Source of the DNA: Rathayibacter sp. VKM Ac-2754
GTDB taxonomy: Bacteria; Actinomycetota; Actinomycetes; Actinomycetales; Microbacteriaceae
Direction: 5' to 3'
Length of the DNA stretch: 64,000 nt
NCBI RefSeq assembly: GCF_009807095.1
Contig: NZ_WUCC01000003.1
Coordinates: 1-64,000, forward strand
The notes beneath the pieces were generated by a model. The model did not search any database, was not told the DNA's origin, and was given only the letters and a program-made list of their open reading frames with translations. Shown one piece after another: positions 42,940 through 54,082 of this stretch. Both the position numbers and the translations under genes were made by a program. Position 1 is the first letter of the stretch, and each line of letters begins with the position of its first letter.

Positions 42940-43080
42940 GTCTTTCGTCCTCTCGACAGTGCTGGTGACAACGCGGGCAGGGCTCGGAGGCTTCCGGGCT
43001 CGCCGCGGGGCTTGACAGGCCGGGGTGTCGCGCGGCGGCGTCGAGTACCCACCGGCCGTTACCGAGTCGAGACACATGCG

Positions 43081-43111
43081 TTGACACGAAACGCGTCAGC
43101 GGGGCTATATT
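43081..43111 (+). promoter_or_regulatory. Promoter of the monosaccharide importer operon
   Basis: TTGACA (43081-43086) and TATATT (43106-43111) are 19 bases apart (18 if CTATAT is used), an unusually AT-rich and consensus-like pair for this genome. The operator at 43119 begins eight bases after the -10. Confidence 0.7.
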
Positions 43112-43118
43112 GACGCAA

Positions 43119-43132
43119 TGTGATCGCTCACA
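43119..43132. promoter_or_regulatory. LacI-type operator at the importer transcription start
   Basis: TGTGATCGCTCACA has 5-bp arms TGTGA/TCACA around TCGC. It covers the expected +1 of the promoter at 43081, so a bound repressor would block initiation. The best candidate regulator is the LacI protein at 41068-42108. Confidence 0.75.
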
Positions 43133-43204
43133 TGGCCATCACATCGCCGCACACCTGCTCCCAGTGGCGAACATCCCACTGCATTCAATGACGAAGGAAT
43201 CACA

Positions 43205-44335
43205 GTGACCACAATGAAGCGCGCTCTCATCGCCGGCATCGCCGGCAGCGCGATGATCCTCTCCCTCGCCGGCTGCGCCGGTGGCTCCGGCAGCGACTCG
43301 GGCTCCGGCTCGGGCGACGGCGGACTCGTCGGCGTCGCAATGCCGACCAAGTCCTCCGAGCGCTGGATCGCCGACGGCAACAACGTCAAGTCGCAGCTCG
43401 AGGAGGCCGGTTACCAGGTCGACCTGCAGTACGCCGAGGACGACATCCCCACCCAGGTCTCGCAGCTCGAGAACATGATCACCAAGGGCGCCAAGGCCCT
43501 GATCATCGCCTCGATCGACGGCACCACCCTGACGAGCGTGCTCGAGGAGGCGGCCGCGAACGACATCCCGGTGATCGCCTACGACCGCCTCATCCGCGAC
43601 TCCGCGAACGTCGACTACTACGCGACGTTCGACAACTACAAGGTCGGCGTCCAGCAGGCCACCTCGCTCCTCGCCGGTCTCGGACTGACCGACCTCGAGG
43701 GCACGAAGGCGACCGACGCCCCCGCCGGCCCCTTCAACATCGAGCTCTTCGCCGGCAGCCCCGACGACAACAACGCCACGTTCTTCTTCAACGGCGCGAT
43801 GGACACCCTCCAGCCCTACATCGACGACAAGACCCTCGTCGTCGCGAGCGGCGAGACCGAGTTCAACACCGTCGCCACGCTGCGCTGGGACCCCGAGGTC
43901 GCCCAGAGCCGCATGGAGGACATCATCACCAAGACGTACTCCGACGGCACGAAGATCCAGGGCGTCCTCTCGCCCTACGACGGCCTGAGCCGCGGCATCA
44001 TCTCGGCCCTCACCGACGCCGGCTACACCGTGGGCACCGACTTCCCGATCATCACCGGTCAGGACGCCGAGCTCGACTCCGTCAAGGCGATCATCTCGGG
44101 TGAGCAGTACGCGACCATCTACAAGGACACCCGCGAGCTCGCCAAGGAGGCCGTGTCGATGGCACAGGCCGTCCTCGAGGGAACCGAGCCCGAGGTCAAC
44201 GACACCGAGACCTACGACAACGGCGAGAAGGTCGTCCCGTCGTTCCTCCTCGAGCCGGTCATCGTGACCAAGGACGAGATCCAGTCCGTGCTCGTCGACG
44301 GTGGCTACTACACCGATGAGGAAGTCAACGGCTAA
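43205..44335 (+). CDS. Monosaccharide ABC transporter substrate-binding lipoprotein (ChvE type)
   Basis: This 376-residue binding protein has a lipoprotein signal ending ILSLAGC, a Gly/Ser-rich tether, and a family 4 (ChvE-like) sugar-binding fold starting [20 protein letters not shown]. ChvE relatives bind arabinose, galactose, xylose or glucose. The GTG at 43205 is six bases after GAAGGA; the ATG nine bases on is too far from it. It is the first gene of an operon with the MmsA- and MmsB-like genes, and the long spacer after it holds a strong hairpin. Confidence 0.94.
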   Translation: MTTMKRALIAGIAGSAMILSLAGCAGGSGSDSGSGSGDGGLVGVAMPTKSSERWIADGNNVKSQLEEAGYQVDLQYAEDDIPTQVSQLENMITKGAKALIIASIDGTTLTSVLEEAAANDIPVIAYDRLIRDSANVDYYATFDNYKVGVQQATSLLAGLGLTDLEGTKATDAPAGPFNIELFAGSPDDNNATFFFNGAMDTLQPYIDDKTLVVASGETEFNTVATLRWDPEVAQSRMEDIITKTYSDGTKIQGVLSPYDGLSRGIISALTDAGYTVGTDFPIITGQDAELDSVKAIISGEQYATIYKDTRELAKEAVSMAQAVLEGTEPEVNDTETYDNGEKVVPSFLLEPVIVTKDEIQSVLVDGGYYTDEEVNG

Positions 44336-44364
44336 GTCCGCTCCGCACCACCAGCAAGGACAAC

Positions 44365-44394
44365 GGGAGGGCGCCCAGCATCGGGCGCCCTCCC
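44365..44394 (+). terminator. Intercistronic hairpin after the binding-protein gene
   Basis: A perfect 12-bp stem, GGGAGGGCGCCC with GGGCGCCCTCCC, loop AGCATC. It lies between the binding-protein and ATPase genes and probably raises the amount of binding-protein message by protecting its 3' end or stopping part of transcription. Confidence 0.75.
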
Positions 44395-44418
44395 CCACCA
44401 CGAAGGAGTGAGGCGTAC

Positions 44419-45944
<1,526 letters not shown>

Positions 45945-45948
<4 letters not shown>

Positions 45949-47180
45949 CCGATCTGCAGAACGAACCGTCGACCGCGGCGGGAGCGCAGGTGAAGCCCGT
46001 CGAGAACGCGTTCACGGCGCGCATCAGCCACGTGCTCAGCGACCTCGGCAAGAACGGCATCTTCCTCGCCCTCATCGTCGTGGTGCTGCTGTTCCAGATC
46101 ATGACCAACGGGATCCTCCTGCGTCCGCAGAACATCTCGAACCTGATCGTCCAGAACGGCTACATCCTGATCCTCGCCATCGGCATGGTGATGGTCATCG
46201 TGGCCGGGCACATCGACCTCTCGGTCGGCTCGATCGCCGCGTTCGTCGGAGCCATGTCGGGCGTCTTCGCCGTCAACATGGGCCTGCCGTGGTGGCTCTC
46301 GATCATCCTGTCGCTGCTCATCGGAGCGGCGGTCGGAGCGTGGCAGGGCTTCTGGATCGCGTTCGTGGGGATACCCGCGTTCATCGTGACCTTGGCGGGC
46401 ATGCTGATCTTCCGCGGTCTCGCGCTCGTCGTCCTCGGCAACGCGAACATCGGCTCGTTCCCGGTCGAGTACCGCGCCCTGGGCAACGGCTTCCTCACCG
46501 ACCTGTTCGGCGAGACCGAGCTCGACCCGCTGTCGCTCGGCGTCGGCGCGCTGGCGATCGTCGCCTTCACGGTGCAGTCGATCCGCACCCGTCGCGGACG
46601 CCAGCAGTACAACCAGGGTGTCGAGCCCGGCGCCTGGTTCGTCACCAAGCTCGTCCTGGTCGCCCTCGTCATCGGCGCCTTCGCCTTCGCGCTGGCCTCG
46701 TTCAAGGGCATCCCGGTCACGCTGATCGTGCTGGCCGTACTCGTCCTGGTCTACGGCGTCGTGATGAACCGCTCGGTCTTCGGCCGCCACGTCTACGCGA
46801 TCGGCGGCAACCTGCACGCCGCTGAGCTGTCGGGCATCAAGACCCGCAACGTCACCTTCTGGCTCTTCGTCAACATGGGCGTCCTCGCGGCGCTGGCCGG
46901 CCTCGTCTTCACCGCGCGCCTCAACCTCGCGGGCCCGAAGGCGGGCGACGGCTTCGAGCTCGAGGCCATCTCGGCGGCCTTCATCGGCGGCGCGGCGGTC
47001 CAGGGCGGTGTCGGCACCATCGGAGGCGCGATCCTGGGTGGTCTGATCATCGGCGTCCTGAACAACGGCATGTCGATCATGGGCATCGGCATCGAGTGGC
47101 AGCAGGCGGTCAAGGGCCTCGTGCTCCTGCTCGCGGTCGCCTTCGACGTCTACAACAAGCGCCGCTCGGGCGGGCGCTAG
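45945..47180 (+). CDS. mmsB: Monosaccharide ABC transporter permease (MmsB/GguB type)
   Basis: This 411-residue CUT2 permease has about ten membrane segments. The family signature [22 protein letters not shown] follows the third helix, and the cytoplasmic loop [21 protein letters not shown] is typical. The gene is translationally coupled to mmsA through ATGA and completes a binding protein-ATPase-permease importer. The next gene starts five bases after its TAG stop and may be in the same transcript. Confidence 0.95.
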
Positions 47181-47185
47181 GCTCC

Positions 47186-47803
47186 GTGCCCGCCGACTGG
47201 TCGCGGTTCCTGCCGCTGAGCTCGGGGCCGCGCGGCGACGAGTCGGGGGTCAGCAACGACTGGCGCGTCCCCGTCGCCGAGCGGCTCGACCGCCTCGCAG
47301 TCCGGGCTGCTTCGGCACTGGCCGCCTCTCCCTCTCGCACCGAGGGCGAGGCGGCCAGTGCCGTCTCTGCCGCACACCTGCTGGGCGAGCTGGTCGTGCG
47401 GCTCTCGAGCAGCACCGGTCAGCGCCTCGCGACGCGCTTCGGCGCCCGAGAGGCCTCCTCCCCTCCCCCGCCCGCCGAGATCCCCGCGGCACTCGCGGCC
47501 CTCGCCTCCGCGCGCCGCTCCGGCGGCGGCCCGAACGGCGTGGCCGAGCTCGTCGAGGTGGTCCGGGCCGAGCTCGCCCTCTCCTCCGGACTCGCCCTGC
47601 CCTCCCGCCTGTCGGGAGCCGTCGCGCTCGATCGTCTGCAGCGCGCGCCGCTCCCCATCCGCGCGGCGATCCGCGATCGCTCGCTCGCCCCGACCGACGC
47701 CGACTGGAGGCTCGGCCGCGGCCCCGCAGTCGTCGCACCCGCGGAGGAGATCCTCCGCTTCCTGCTCGGTCTCGGCCCCTTCCCGGCGCAGGCGGACGCA
47801 TAG
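47186..47803 (+). CDS. Uncharacterised protein after the sugar importer
   Basis: A 205-residue Ala/Leu/Arg-rich protein that I do not recognise. It has no signal peptide or membrane segment and is predicted mainly helical; conserved-looking parts are PADWSRFLPLSSGPRGDESG at the start and a C-terminal DADWRLGRGPAVVAPAEEIL. Codon use is typical of real genes here, except for a short stretch rich in T-ending codons (47304-47371) that carries a 16-bp perfect inverted repeat. The GTG at 47186 is five bases after the mmsB stop, suggesting coupling. Confidence 0.65.
   Translation: MPADWSRFLPLSSGPRGDESGVSNDWRVPVAERLDRLAVRAASALAASPSRTEGEAASAVSAAHLLGELVVRLSSSTGQRLATRFGAREASSPPPPAEIPAALAALASARRSGGGPNGVAELVEVVRAELALSSGLALPSRLSGAVALDRLQRAPLPIRAAIRDRSLAPTDADWRLGRGPAVVAPAEEILRFLLGLGPFPAQADA
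47313..47363. repeat. Perfect 16-bp inverted repeat inside a coding sequence
   Basis: The arms 47313-47328 and 47348-47363 (CGGCACTGGCCGCCTC and its exact complement) enclose a second stem, CCCTC/GAGGG, with a 7-base loop. It encodes part of an Ala/Ser-rich segment. Codons in it (GCT, TCT, AGT) differ from the rest of the gene, so it may be an inserted palindromic element. Confidence 0.7.
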
Positions 47804-47822
47804 CCCGCCGTAGCATCGGAGG

Positions 47823-49199
47823 ATGACCGTCTCACTGCCGAGAAGCACTCCCTCCGCCGCCTCACTCGACGCCGAGGGCGTCCTCGACCTCCTCGACGCC
47901 CTCGAGTCCGCCGAGGGGGTGGAGCTGCACGGTCTCGTGATCGTGCACCGCGCGCAGGTCATCGCCGAGGGCTGGTGGGCGCCGTACAGCGCCGAGCGGC
48001 TGCACCTCTTCTACTCGCTCAGCAAGAGCTTCACCTCGACCGCGGTCGGTCTCGCGGCCGCCGAGGGGCTGCTCGACCTCGACGACACGGTGCTCTCCTT
48101 CTTCCCCGAGCTCGACGCGGAGGTGACCGATCCGCGGGCGCGCGCGATCCGCCTCCGCGACGTGCTCGCCATGGCGAGCGGCCACCGTGCCGAGACCATC
48201 GACCGCGCTCGCGAGATCGATCCGGTCGACATGGTCCGCGGGTTCCTGCTCACTCCCCCCGAGGAGGAGCCGGGCAGCCTCTTCGCCTACAACCAGCCGT
48301 GCACCTTCGCGGCCGCCGCAGTCGTGCAGCGGGTGAGCGGTGGGTCGCTGCTCGAGTACCTGCGGCCGCGCCTGCTCGACCCGCTCGGGATCGGCGAGGT
48401 CGCCTGGATCCGCGACGAGTCCGGGCGCGAGATCGGCTACAGCGGTCTGCACGCCACGACCGAGGACGCCGCGAAGCTCGGACTCCTCTACCTGCAGGAC
48501 GGGCGCTGGAACGGCGAGCAGCTGCTGAGCCCGGAGTGGGTGGCCGAGGCGTCGCGCGCGCACGTCGGCACTCCCGACGCCGGTGGAGCCGACTGGGCGC
48601 AGGGCTACGGCTTCCAGTTCTGGCGCTCCCTGCACGGCTACCGCGCCGACGGCGCGTACGGCCAGTTCAGCCTGATCGTGCCCGAGCACGACCTCGTCGT
48701 CGCGATCACCGGGCAGACCAGCGACACCGAGACGCTGCTCGCGAGCGTGTGGGAGCACCTGCTCCCCGCGGTGGGCGGGCCCTCGACGGCGGAGGCGGAC
48801 GCTCGGCTGTCCGAGCGCCTGGCCTCGCTCGCGCTGCCTCCGCTCGCGGGGCTCACGGAGTCGCCCGAGCCCGGCCGGTACTTCCCCGCCGCCGACTCGC
48901 CGATCGCGACGATCACGGCGGTCGAGATCTCGGGAGGCGACTCCTGGACGATCTCGCTGATCGAGGGTGACGAGCGGATCGTGCTCGCGCCGGGATCGGG
49001 CGAGTGGGTCACCCGGGACGCGCACTCGGCGAGCGCCGGTCGAGCGGCCGACGGCTCGCTGCTGGTCGATGTGATCTTCATCGAGACACCGCACCGCCTG
49101 CACGTCCGGGTCTCGCCCGAGACCGGCACGTTCGCGGCGCGCTGGCAGACCGAACCGCTGCACGTCGACTCGCTCTCGACGGTGCGCGCGCCGCGCTGA
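47823..49199 (+). CDS. Serine hydrolase (beta-lactamase/penicillin-binding family, class C-like)
   Basis: This 458-residue serine hydrolase has the SxxK motif at SLSK (Ser65, Lys68) and FAYNQPC with the Tyr-x-Asn motif. The segment GLHATTEDAAKLGLLYLQDG is typical of the beta-lactamase-related family that includes esterases and D-aminopeptidases. It has no signal peptide, so it is cytoplasmic and unlikely to act on the wall. The ATG lies six bases after TAGCAT (47811-47816); the GGAGG touching the ATG is too close to serve as a ribosome site, so the message is probably leaderless. Confidence 0.88.
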   Translation: MTVSLPRSTPSAASLDAEGVLDLLDALESAEGVELHGLVIVHRAQVIAEGWWAPYSAERLHLFYSLSKSFTSTAVGLAAAEGLLDLDDTVLSFFPELDAEVTDPRARAIRLRDVLAMASGHRAETIDRAREIDPVDMVRGFLLTPPEEEPGSLFAYNQPCTFAAAAVVQRVSGGSLLEYLRPRLLDPLGIGEVAWIRDESGREIGYSGLHATTEDAAKLGLLYLQDGRWNGEQLLSPEWVAEASRAHVGTPDAGGADWAQGYGFQFWRSLHGYRADGAYGQFSLIVPEHDLVVAITGQTSDTETLLASVWEHLLPAVGGPSTAEADARLSERLASLALPPLAGLTESPEPGRYFPAADSPIATITAVEISGGDSWTISLIEGDERIVLAPGSGEWVTRDAHSASAGRAADGSLLVDVIFIETPHRLHVRVSPETGTFAARWQTEPLHVDSLSTVRAPR

Positions 49200-49204
49200 C
49201 GCCT

Positions 49205-49241
49205 CGCGGCTCGGGAGGAGAGGTCCTCCTCCTGAGCCGCG
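49205..49241 (+). terminator. Terminator after the serine hydrolase gene
   Basis: A 16-bp stem with one G-T wobble (49205-49220 with 49226-49241), loop AGGTC, starting six bases after the stop codon. Confidence 0.75.
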
Positions 49242-49295
49242 GCCGCGGTTCGCCCTCGCGCGATGTTGACGTCGCCATGTACGGTGAAGGCGGAG

Positions 49296-49309
49296 TGTTT
49301 GCGTGAACA
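49296..49309. promoter_or_regulatory. Possible operator in the galactanase leader
   Basis: TGTTTGCGTGAACA has TGTT/AACA arms and a central CG, the general layout of LacI-family sites. It lies 32 bases before the start of the secreted galactanase gene. Confidence 0.4.
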
Positions 49310-49340
49310 TCCGCGCAGATCCGGTGCAAAGGAGCACAGC

Positions 49341-52181
49341 ATGACGTCTCGTACACGATCGGCCGGAGCGGCGGTGGCGGCCCTGCTGGTCGCGGCGCTC
49401 CTCGGAGTCGGAGCGCAGCCCGCCGCGGCGGCGGGAGCGGTGACGGATCCGAACGACGGAGTCCCGCGCACCAGCTCGCCACCGACCTACACCGACTACC
49501 CCGCGATCGCCGATCCGGGCCTCGGCGCCGCCGACTACTTCCAGCCCTACTGGTACGACACCGACGGCCGGCACATCCAGGCGCACGGCGGGCAGATCGT
49601 CACGGTCGAGGAGGGCGGACAGCAGGTCCAGTACTGGTACGGCGAGGACCGCACCAAGGGCTACTGGAACAGCCCGGGAGTCGCGGTCTACCGCTCGACC
49701 GACGGCCACAACTGGGAGAACAGGGGCACGGCGCTCCGCAGCGTCTCGACGCCGAGCGACCTGACGGCGCCGTACTTCGACGCTCTCTACGACACGGTCG
49801 ACGACGCCGGGCAGCCGCGCGCCGAGCGCATCGCCGAGCTCGACTACCACCTCGACACCACCCAGTCCTCGCCCAACACCGCGATCTTCGAGCGGCCGAA
49901 GGTGCTGTTCAACGAGGCGACCGGCAAGTGGGTGATGTGGTGGCACTCCGACGGGCGCATCACGCCGGGCGGCAGCACCTACGCGCGGTCGATGGCCGGA
50001 GTCGCGGTCTCTGACAGCCCGACTGGTCCCTTCACGCTCCAGGGCGTCTACCGGCTCTACAACCGCTCGAACTACCAGGCCTGCACGTCGTCGGCCGTTC
50101 CCGGTCAGGCGCGCGACATGACCGTCTTCCAGGACGAGGACGGCACGGCGTACATCTCCTACTCCTCCGAGGAGAACTACACGCTCTACGTCGCGAAGCT
50201 CGACGCGAGCTACACGAACGTCGAGCGCACCACGACGACCGACACTCTCGACGCGCACCAGTACTCGGCCGACGGGAGGTACCCGTACGTCTTCGCCGAC
50301 GGCGAGGCGGGCGCACCCGTGCGCGGCACCGACTTCCAGATCGTGAAGGAGTGCGGCCACCTCGAGGCGCCCGCGATCTTCGCGAACGGCGGGAAGTACT
50401 ACACGATCGCCTCCGGAGCGACCGGCTGGGCGCCCAACCAGCAGACCTACTACACCGCCGACTCGATCCTCGGCCCGTGGATCCGCGGCGTCGAGAAGGC
50501 CGACGCGAACGAGAACGTCGCCTACAACGCGATCCCCGAGGGCGGCGACGGACGACTCTCGATCGGCGACACCCGCGGCACCACCTTCGGCTCGCAGTCG
50601 ACCAACGTGCTCACGCTCGCGCCCGGGAAGTACGTCTACATGGGCGATCGCTGGAACGACGGCGCCTCCGACTCGACCTACGTCTGGCTGCCGATGACCG
50701 TCGGTGAGAACGGGCGGCTCGAGATGCGCAACCCCGCCGCCGAGGACCCGGCCCGCTGGGGTGCCGGCTGGGACGCCTCCTACTGGGACGACAAGGGCGT
50801 CGGAGCCGGCACCTGGTCGGTCGTCGACGACCGGCTGCCCGACACGGTGCGCCGGAACGCCGACGTCGCCGCCGTGCTCCCCGCGACCGTGTCGGTGAAG
50901 ACCGGCGCCGGCACCCGCGACGTCGCCGTGACGTGGAAGCCCACCGGACCGGCGAACCTCGGCGCGCTGCAGGTCACCGGCGTCCTCGCCGCCGACTCCG
51001 AGTTCGCGACGGGTCGCACCTTCACGCGCACCGTCGAGGTCGCCGAGCCCGGCATCGCGAACCTCGCCCCGGGGGCGTCGGTGACGGTCTCGAGCCGTGC
51101 CGATCTGGCGCCGAAGCTCATCGACGGCGCCACGAAGGCCAAGGGCTGGGACGACTGGACGGGCTCGGGCTACCCGCGCGACAGCCGTCTCGCGTTCTCG
51201 TGGAGCACGCCGCAGAACCTCGACTCGGTCACGGTGCACGCCTTCAAGGACGGCGCGACCGCCACCTGGCCCTCGCGCATCGAGGTCGAGTACCAGGTGG
51301 GCGGTGCCTGGACGACGAGCTCGGTCGGCGCGACCCTCTCGCAGAGCGCGACGGAGGCGGCGCCGACGGTCGTGCTCGACCTGTCGTCGCTGCCCGACAC
51401 CACCGGGCTCCGCCTGCACCTGACGAGCGCGGCGAACACCTGGCAGTCGATCGCGGAGGTGCAGATCTGGGGCACCGCTCCCCCGGTCAACGTCTGCCGG
51501 GTGGCGGGTGCCGCCGTCTCTGCGTCGTTCAGCCAGACCAAGTGGGCGACGCTCCCCGCCGCGAACGCGTGCGACGGCAACGTCACCACCGCCTGGTCGA
51601 CCTGGACCGACGGCACGTTCGCGGGCAGCGCCGACTTCACGCTGACGAACACCGAGGCGCACCGCGTATCCGGCCTGACCTTCACGAACACCGAGGGCAC
51701 CGTGTCCTCGGTGAGCGTGGCCTACCGCGCGGCCGACGGCACCTGGAAGCCGACCTCGGCCCAGAACGTCGCACCCGCCGCGAACGGGTCGCTGACGACG
51801 ATCCCCTTCACCACGGTGTCGGCGACCGGGCTGAAGCTGACGTTCTCGACTCCGGGCTCGTACCTCAAGATCACCGAGATCGTCGTGCCCGAGACGGCGG
51901 CTCCGGCGCTGAAGGTCACCGCATCGGTCTCGTCGAGGTGCGTGGCCGGCAAGGCGGTCCTGTCGGTGACGGCCACCAACGGCGAGACCGCGCCGCTGGG
52001 CATGGCGTTCGCTTCGGCCTACGGCCAGAAGTCGTTCACCGGAGTCGCCGCCGGGTCGAACGCGACCCACAGCTTCACGACGCGGCAGGCGAGCATGCCG
52101 GCCGGTGAGGTCGTCGCGACCGCGACGGGCGCCGGCTCCAGCGTCGAGCAGAGGGTGGCGTACCCCGCTCGCAGCTGCTGA
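49341..52181 (+). CDS. Secreted GH43_24-like exo-beta-1,3-galactanase with accessory domains
   Basis: A 946-residue secreted protein. A signal peptide ends near AQPAAAA. The catalytic domain (about 45-460) has IQAHGGQIVTVEEGGQQVQY, FERPKVLFNEATGKWVMWWH, ARDMTVFQDEDGTAYISYSS and EAPAIFANGGKYYTIASGATGW, which match the GH43_24 branch acting on the beta-1,3-galactan backbone of type II arabinogalactan. A Big_4 Ig-like domain, two discoidin (F5/8 type C) sugar-binding domains and a C-terminal cell-surface-type beta domain with two cysteines follow. The ATG follows AAAGGAG. Nearby sugar import genes suggest plant polysaccharide use. Confidence 0.87.
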   Translation: MTSRTRSAGAAVAALLVAALLGVGAQPAAAAGAVTDPNDGVPRTSSPPTYTDYPAIADPGLGAADYFQPYWYDTDGRHIQAHGGQIVTVEEGGQQVQYWYGEDRTKGYWNSPGVAVYRSTDGHNWENRGTALRSVSTPSDLTAPYFDALYDTVDDAGQPRAERIAELDYHLDTTQSSPNTAIFERPKVLFNEATGKWVMWWHSDGRITPGGSTYARSMAGVAVSDSPTGPFTLQGVYRLYNRSNYQACTSSAVPGQARDMTVFQDEDGTAYISYSSEENYTLYVAKLDASYTNVERTTTTDTLDAHQYSADGRYPYVFADGEAGAPVRGTDFQIVKECGHLEAPAIFANGGKYYTIASGATGWAPNQQTYYTADSILGPWIRGVEKADANENVAYNAIPEGGDGRLSIGDTRGTTFGSQSTNVLTLAPGKYVYMGDRWNDGASDSTYVWLPMTVGENGRLEMRNPAAEDPARWGAGWDASYWDDKGVGAGTWSVVDDRLPDTVRRNADVAAVLPATVSVKTGAGTRDVAVTWKPTGPANLGALQVTGVLAADSEFATGRTFTRTVEVAEPGIANLAPGASVTVSSRADLAPKLIDGATKAKGWDDWTGSGYPRDSRLAFSWSTPQNLDSVTVHAFKDGATATWPSRIEVEYQVGGAWTTSSVGATLSQSATEAAPTVVLDLSSLPDTTGLRLHLTSAANTWQSIAEVQIWGTAPPVNVCRVAGAAVSASFSQTKWATLPAANACDGNVTTAWSTWTDGTFAGSADFTLTNTEAHRVSGLTFTNTEGTVSSVSVAYRAADGTWKPTSAQNVAPAANGSLTTIPFTTVSATGLKLTFSTPGSYLKITEIVVPETAAPALKVTASVSSRCVAGKAVLSVTATNGETAPLGMAFASAYGQKSFTGVAAGSNATHSFTTRQASMPAGEVVATATGAGSSVEQRVAYPARSC

Positions 52182-52341
52182 CCGGAGCGCCGAGGAGGAG
52201 GGACGGGTCGTGATCCGTTCCTCCTTGCGGCGTGCCCGCGCGCTCGCAACCTGCACCCGGAAGCGGGGTGCCGTCGCGTCCGGCCCGGCTGATAGGAATC
52301 ACAGGTCGGTGCCCCTCCCGACCCGACGAACGGCAGACCCT

Positions 52342-53187
52342 GTGATCCGCTCCCCCCGCGCCGCGCTCTCGGCCGTCGTCCCGACCGCCGCCCTCGCGCT
52401 GGCCGTCGTCTTCGCCTCGGCCGCACTCGCCCCGGAGGCGGCGACCTCGCCGGAGCAGAGCACCGAGGCGGTCGTCGCGGAGACGCCGACGCCCGCCCCG
52501 ACCGCTTCACCCACGCCGATGCTCCGGAACGACGGCGAGACCGCGCCGGGCCTCCCCCGGTGCTGCGGAGGTGCTCAACCGAGCGCGGAGGACTCGATCG
52601 GCGGCGCTGCGCCCGCTCCCCGCCCGACCGACGCGCCCGAAGCGGAGACTCCCGAGGGCGTCGTCGACGGCGAGGAGCCCGCGGAGGGGGACCCCGAGCT
52701 GAGGGACGCAGGGGGCGTCGATGTCGGCGTCGCTATCGATCCGCCGACGGGCCCCGGCGCGCTGGCCATGACGGTCGCGGGCTCGGCGGCGCAGCTGCAG
52801 GAGGCGGAGTCGGACCCGCAGCGGCGGGAGTTCCGCGGCGCACTCCCCGCGGTCACCGTCACCGACACCCGCGCCGCGGCGGGCTCCGGCACCTGGTACG
52901 TCGTGGCCTCGGCGGGCGACTTCGTGAGCGCACCGGGCCGGCCGGCGATCGGCGCCGACCACCTCGGCTGGACACCGTCGCTCGTCGGCGAGCCCGGCGG
53001 CGCCCGGGCGGGCGAGCCGGCCGCCTCCGCACTCGAGGGCGGAGCCGGACTGAGGGACGCGGTCCTGCTCACGGGCTCGGCCAGCCCCGTCCCGGCGTCC
53101 GCGACGGCCGAGCTCCGCCTCCTGACCGAGCGCTCGGTCGCCCCCGGCGCCTACCGCTCGACGCTCACCCTCTCGCTCTTCGAGTGA
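52342..53187 (+). CDS. Secreted WxL-like beta-sandwich protein
   Basis: A 281-residue secreted protein with a signal helix (AALSAVVPTAALALAVVFASA), a long Pro/Thr/Glu-rich low-complexity linker, and a C-terminal domain. The C-terminal part (FRGALPAVTVTDTRAAAGSGTWYVVASAGDF, then HLGWTPSLVG and ending GAYRSTLTLSLFE) resembles WxL-type domains common in actinobacterial surface proteins. Such domains bind cell-wall glycan in Firmicutes; the function here is not known. The GTG start at 52342 is chosen for the signal peptide; the ribosome site is weak. Expressed after the galactanase gene. Confidence 0.7.
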   Translation: MIRSPRAALSAVVPTAALALAVVFASAALAPEAATSPEQSTEAVVAETPTPAPTASPTPMLRNDGETAPGLPRCCGGAQPSAEDSIGGAAPAPRPTDAPEAETPEGVVDGEEPAEGDPELRDAGGVDVGVAIDPPTGPGALAMTVAGSAAQLQEAESDPQRREFRGALPAVTVTDTRAAAGSGTWYVVASAGDFVSAPGRPAIGADHLGWTPSLVGEPGGARAGEPAASALEGGAGLRDAVLLTGSASPVPASATAELRLLTERSVAPGAYRSTLTLSLFE

Positions 53188-53199
53188 GCGACTGGCCGC

Positions 53200-53835
53200 T
53201 CAGGCTTGCGAGACCGCCAGCGTGACGACGAGCGCCGAGTGCACGATCGGCTCCGAGACCGCGAAGTAGCGCTCGGAGCCCTCGATCCAGGCCTCCGTGG
53301 CGCCCTCGCGGGTCCGGAAGCGCACCGGCTCGTCGCCCGTCGTGCCGCGGCCGTCGGCCTTGGCGACCGCCTGGGCGCGCAGCTCGTGCAGGACCTGCTC
53401 GGCGGTGACCTCTCCCGAGGCGACGCGGTCGCGGACCGTGCGGGTGCGAGCGGCGTCGATGCCGAGGTCGCGACCGGTGGCGAGGGCGGCGACGACCGCG
53501 CCGTCGCAGTGCGCGATGCTGATCCGCATCCGCTCGAGGGCCGGGTGCTCGCCGCCCAGCACCGGGCGGCCGTGCGGGCCCCCGCAGCGCTCGCAGCGGG
53601 CGTCGACGGTGATCTCGAGCGGATCGACGCCCACGGTCTCCGCCGCCAGCTCGCGCACGAGGACGCGGCCGAGGAGGAAGCTGTCGCGGGCCTCACGGCG
53701 TCCGGTGGCCTCGTAGCGGAGGCGCTCGGCGAGGGTGAGGAGGCGGAGCATCCGGTGCCGCGACGAGTCGAGCACCTCGGGACGGGCCCAGCGGAGCTGG
53801 ACGTCGTCGGTGGCGAGGAGGGGGAGTCCGGTCAT
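53200..53835 (-). CDS. 4'-phosphopantetheinyl transferase-like protein
   Basis: A 211-residue Sfp-type transferase that would attach phosphopantetheine to carrier proteins. ARDSFLLGRVLVRELAAETVG, then CERCGGPHGRPVL and ISIAHCDGAVVAALATGRDLGID match the family N-terminal and central regions. The usual WxxKEA metal motif appears as QAVAKADGRGTT, a weaker match, and GxDxE reads GIDAAR, without the second acidic residue. Activity is therefore uncertain. TAGCGT (53848-53843) lies seven bases before the ATG at 53835, a leaderless layout. No polyketide or peptide synthetase is in the window. Confidence 0.8.
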   Translation of the reverse strand: MTGLPLLATDDVQLRWARPEVLDSSRHRMLRLLTLAERLRYEATGRREARDSFLLGRVLVRELAAETVGVDPLEITVDARCERCGGPHGRPVLGGEHPALERMRISIAHCDGAVVAALATGRDLGIDAARTRTVRDRVASGEVTAEQVLHELRAQAVAKADGRGTTGDEPVRFRTREGATEAWIEGSERYFAVSEPIVHSALVVTLAVSQA

Positions 53836-54082
53836 GGCCCGGACGCTACGCGCCCCACCCGACTTCCCCGTGACGCCCCGGTGACCACCCGGCGACGCCG
53901 GCGCGGGCGGCACCGGGAGCGCACCGCCGCCTCCCCGCGCGGGCCCAGCCACTCCCCAGTCCTCAGGCCGATCCTTCGCCTTCGCGGGGTCTCGGGTTAG
54001 TCTGTCGAGGTTGACCTGGCGCAGAACGTGCTAGGGCGTCGGCAGTTCCGGCGTGAATCGGGGGGTTATCGAAGGAGAACGC

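Noticed and set aside
44365-44394. Hairpin between binding-protein and ATPase genes as the operon's final terminator.
   Set aside because: The downstream ATPase and permease genes have no promoter of their own that I can see and complete the transporter, so the hairpin is more likely an attenuator or stabiliser.
47862-52256. A 1464-codon minus-strand frame opposite the serine hydrolase and galactanase genes.
   Set aside because: It is an antisense shadow caused by high third-position GC. The plus-strand genes have recognisable families, signal peptide and ribosome sites.
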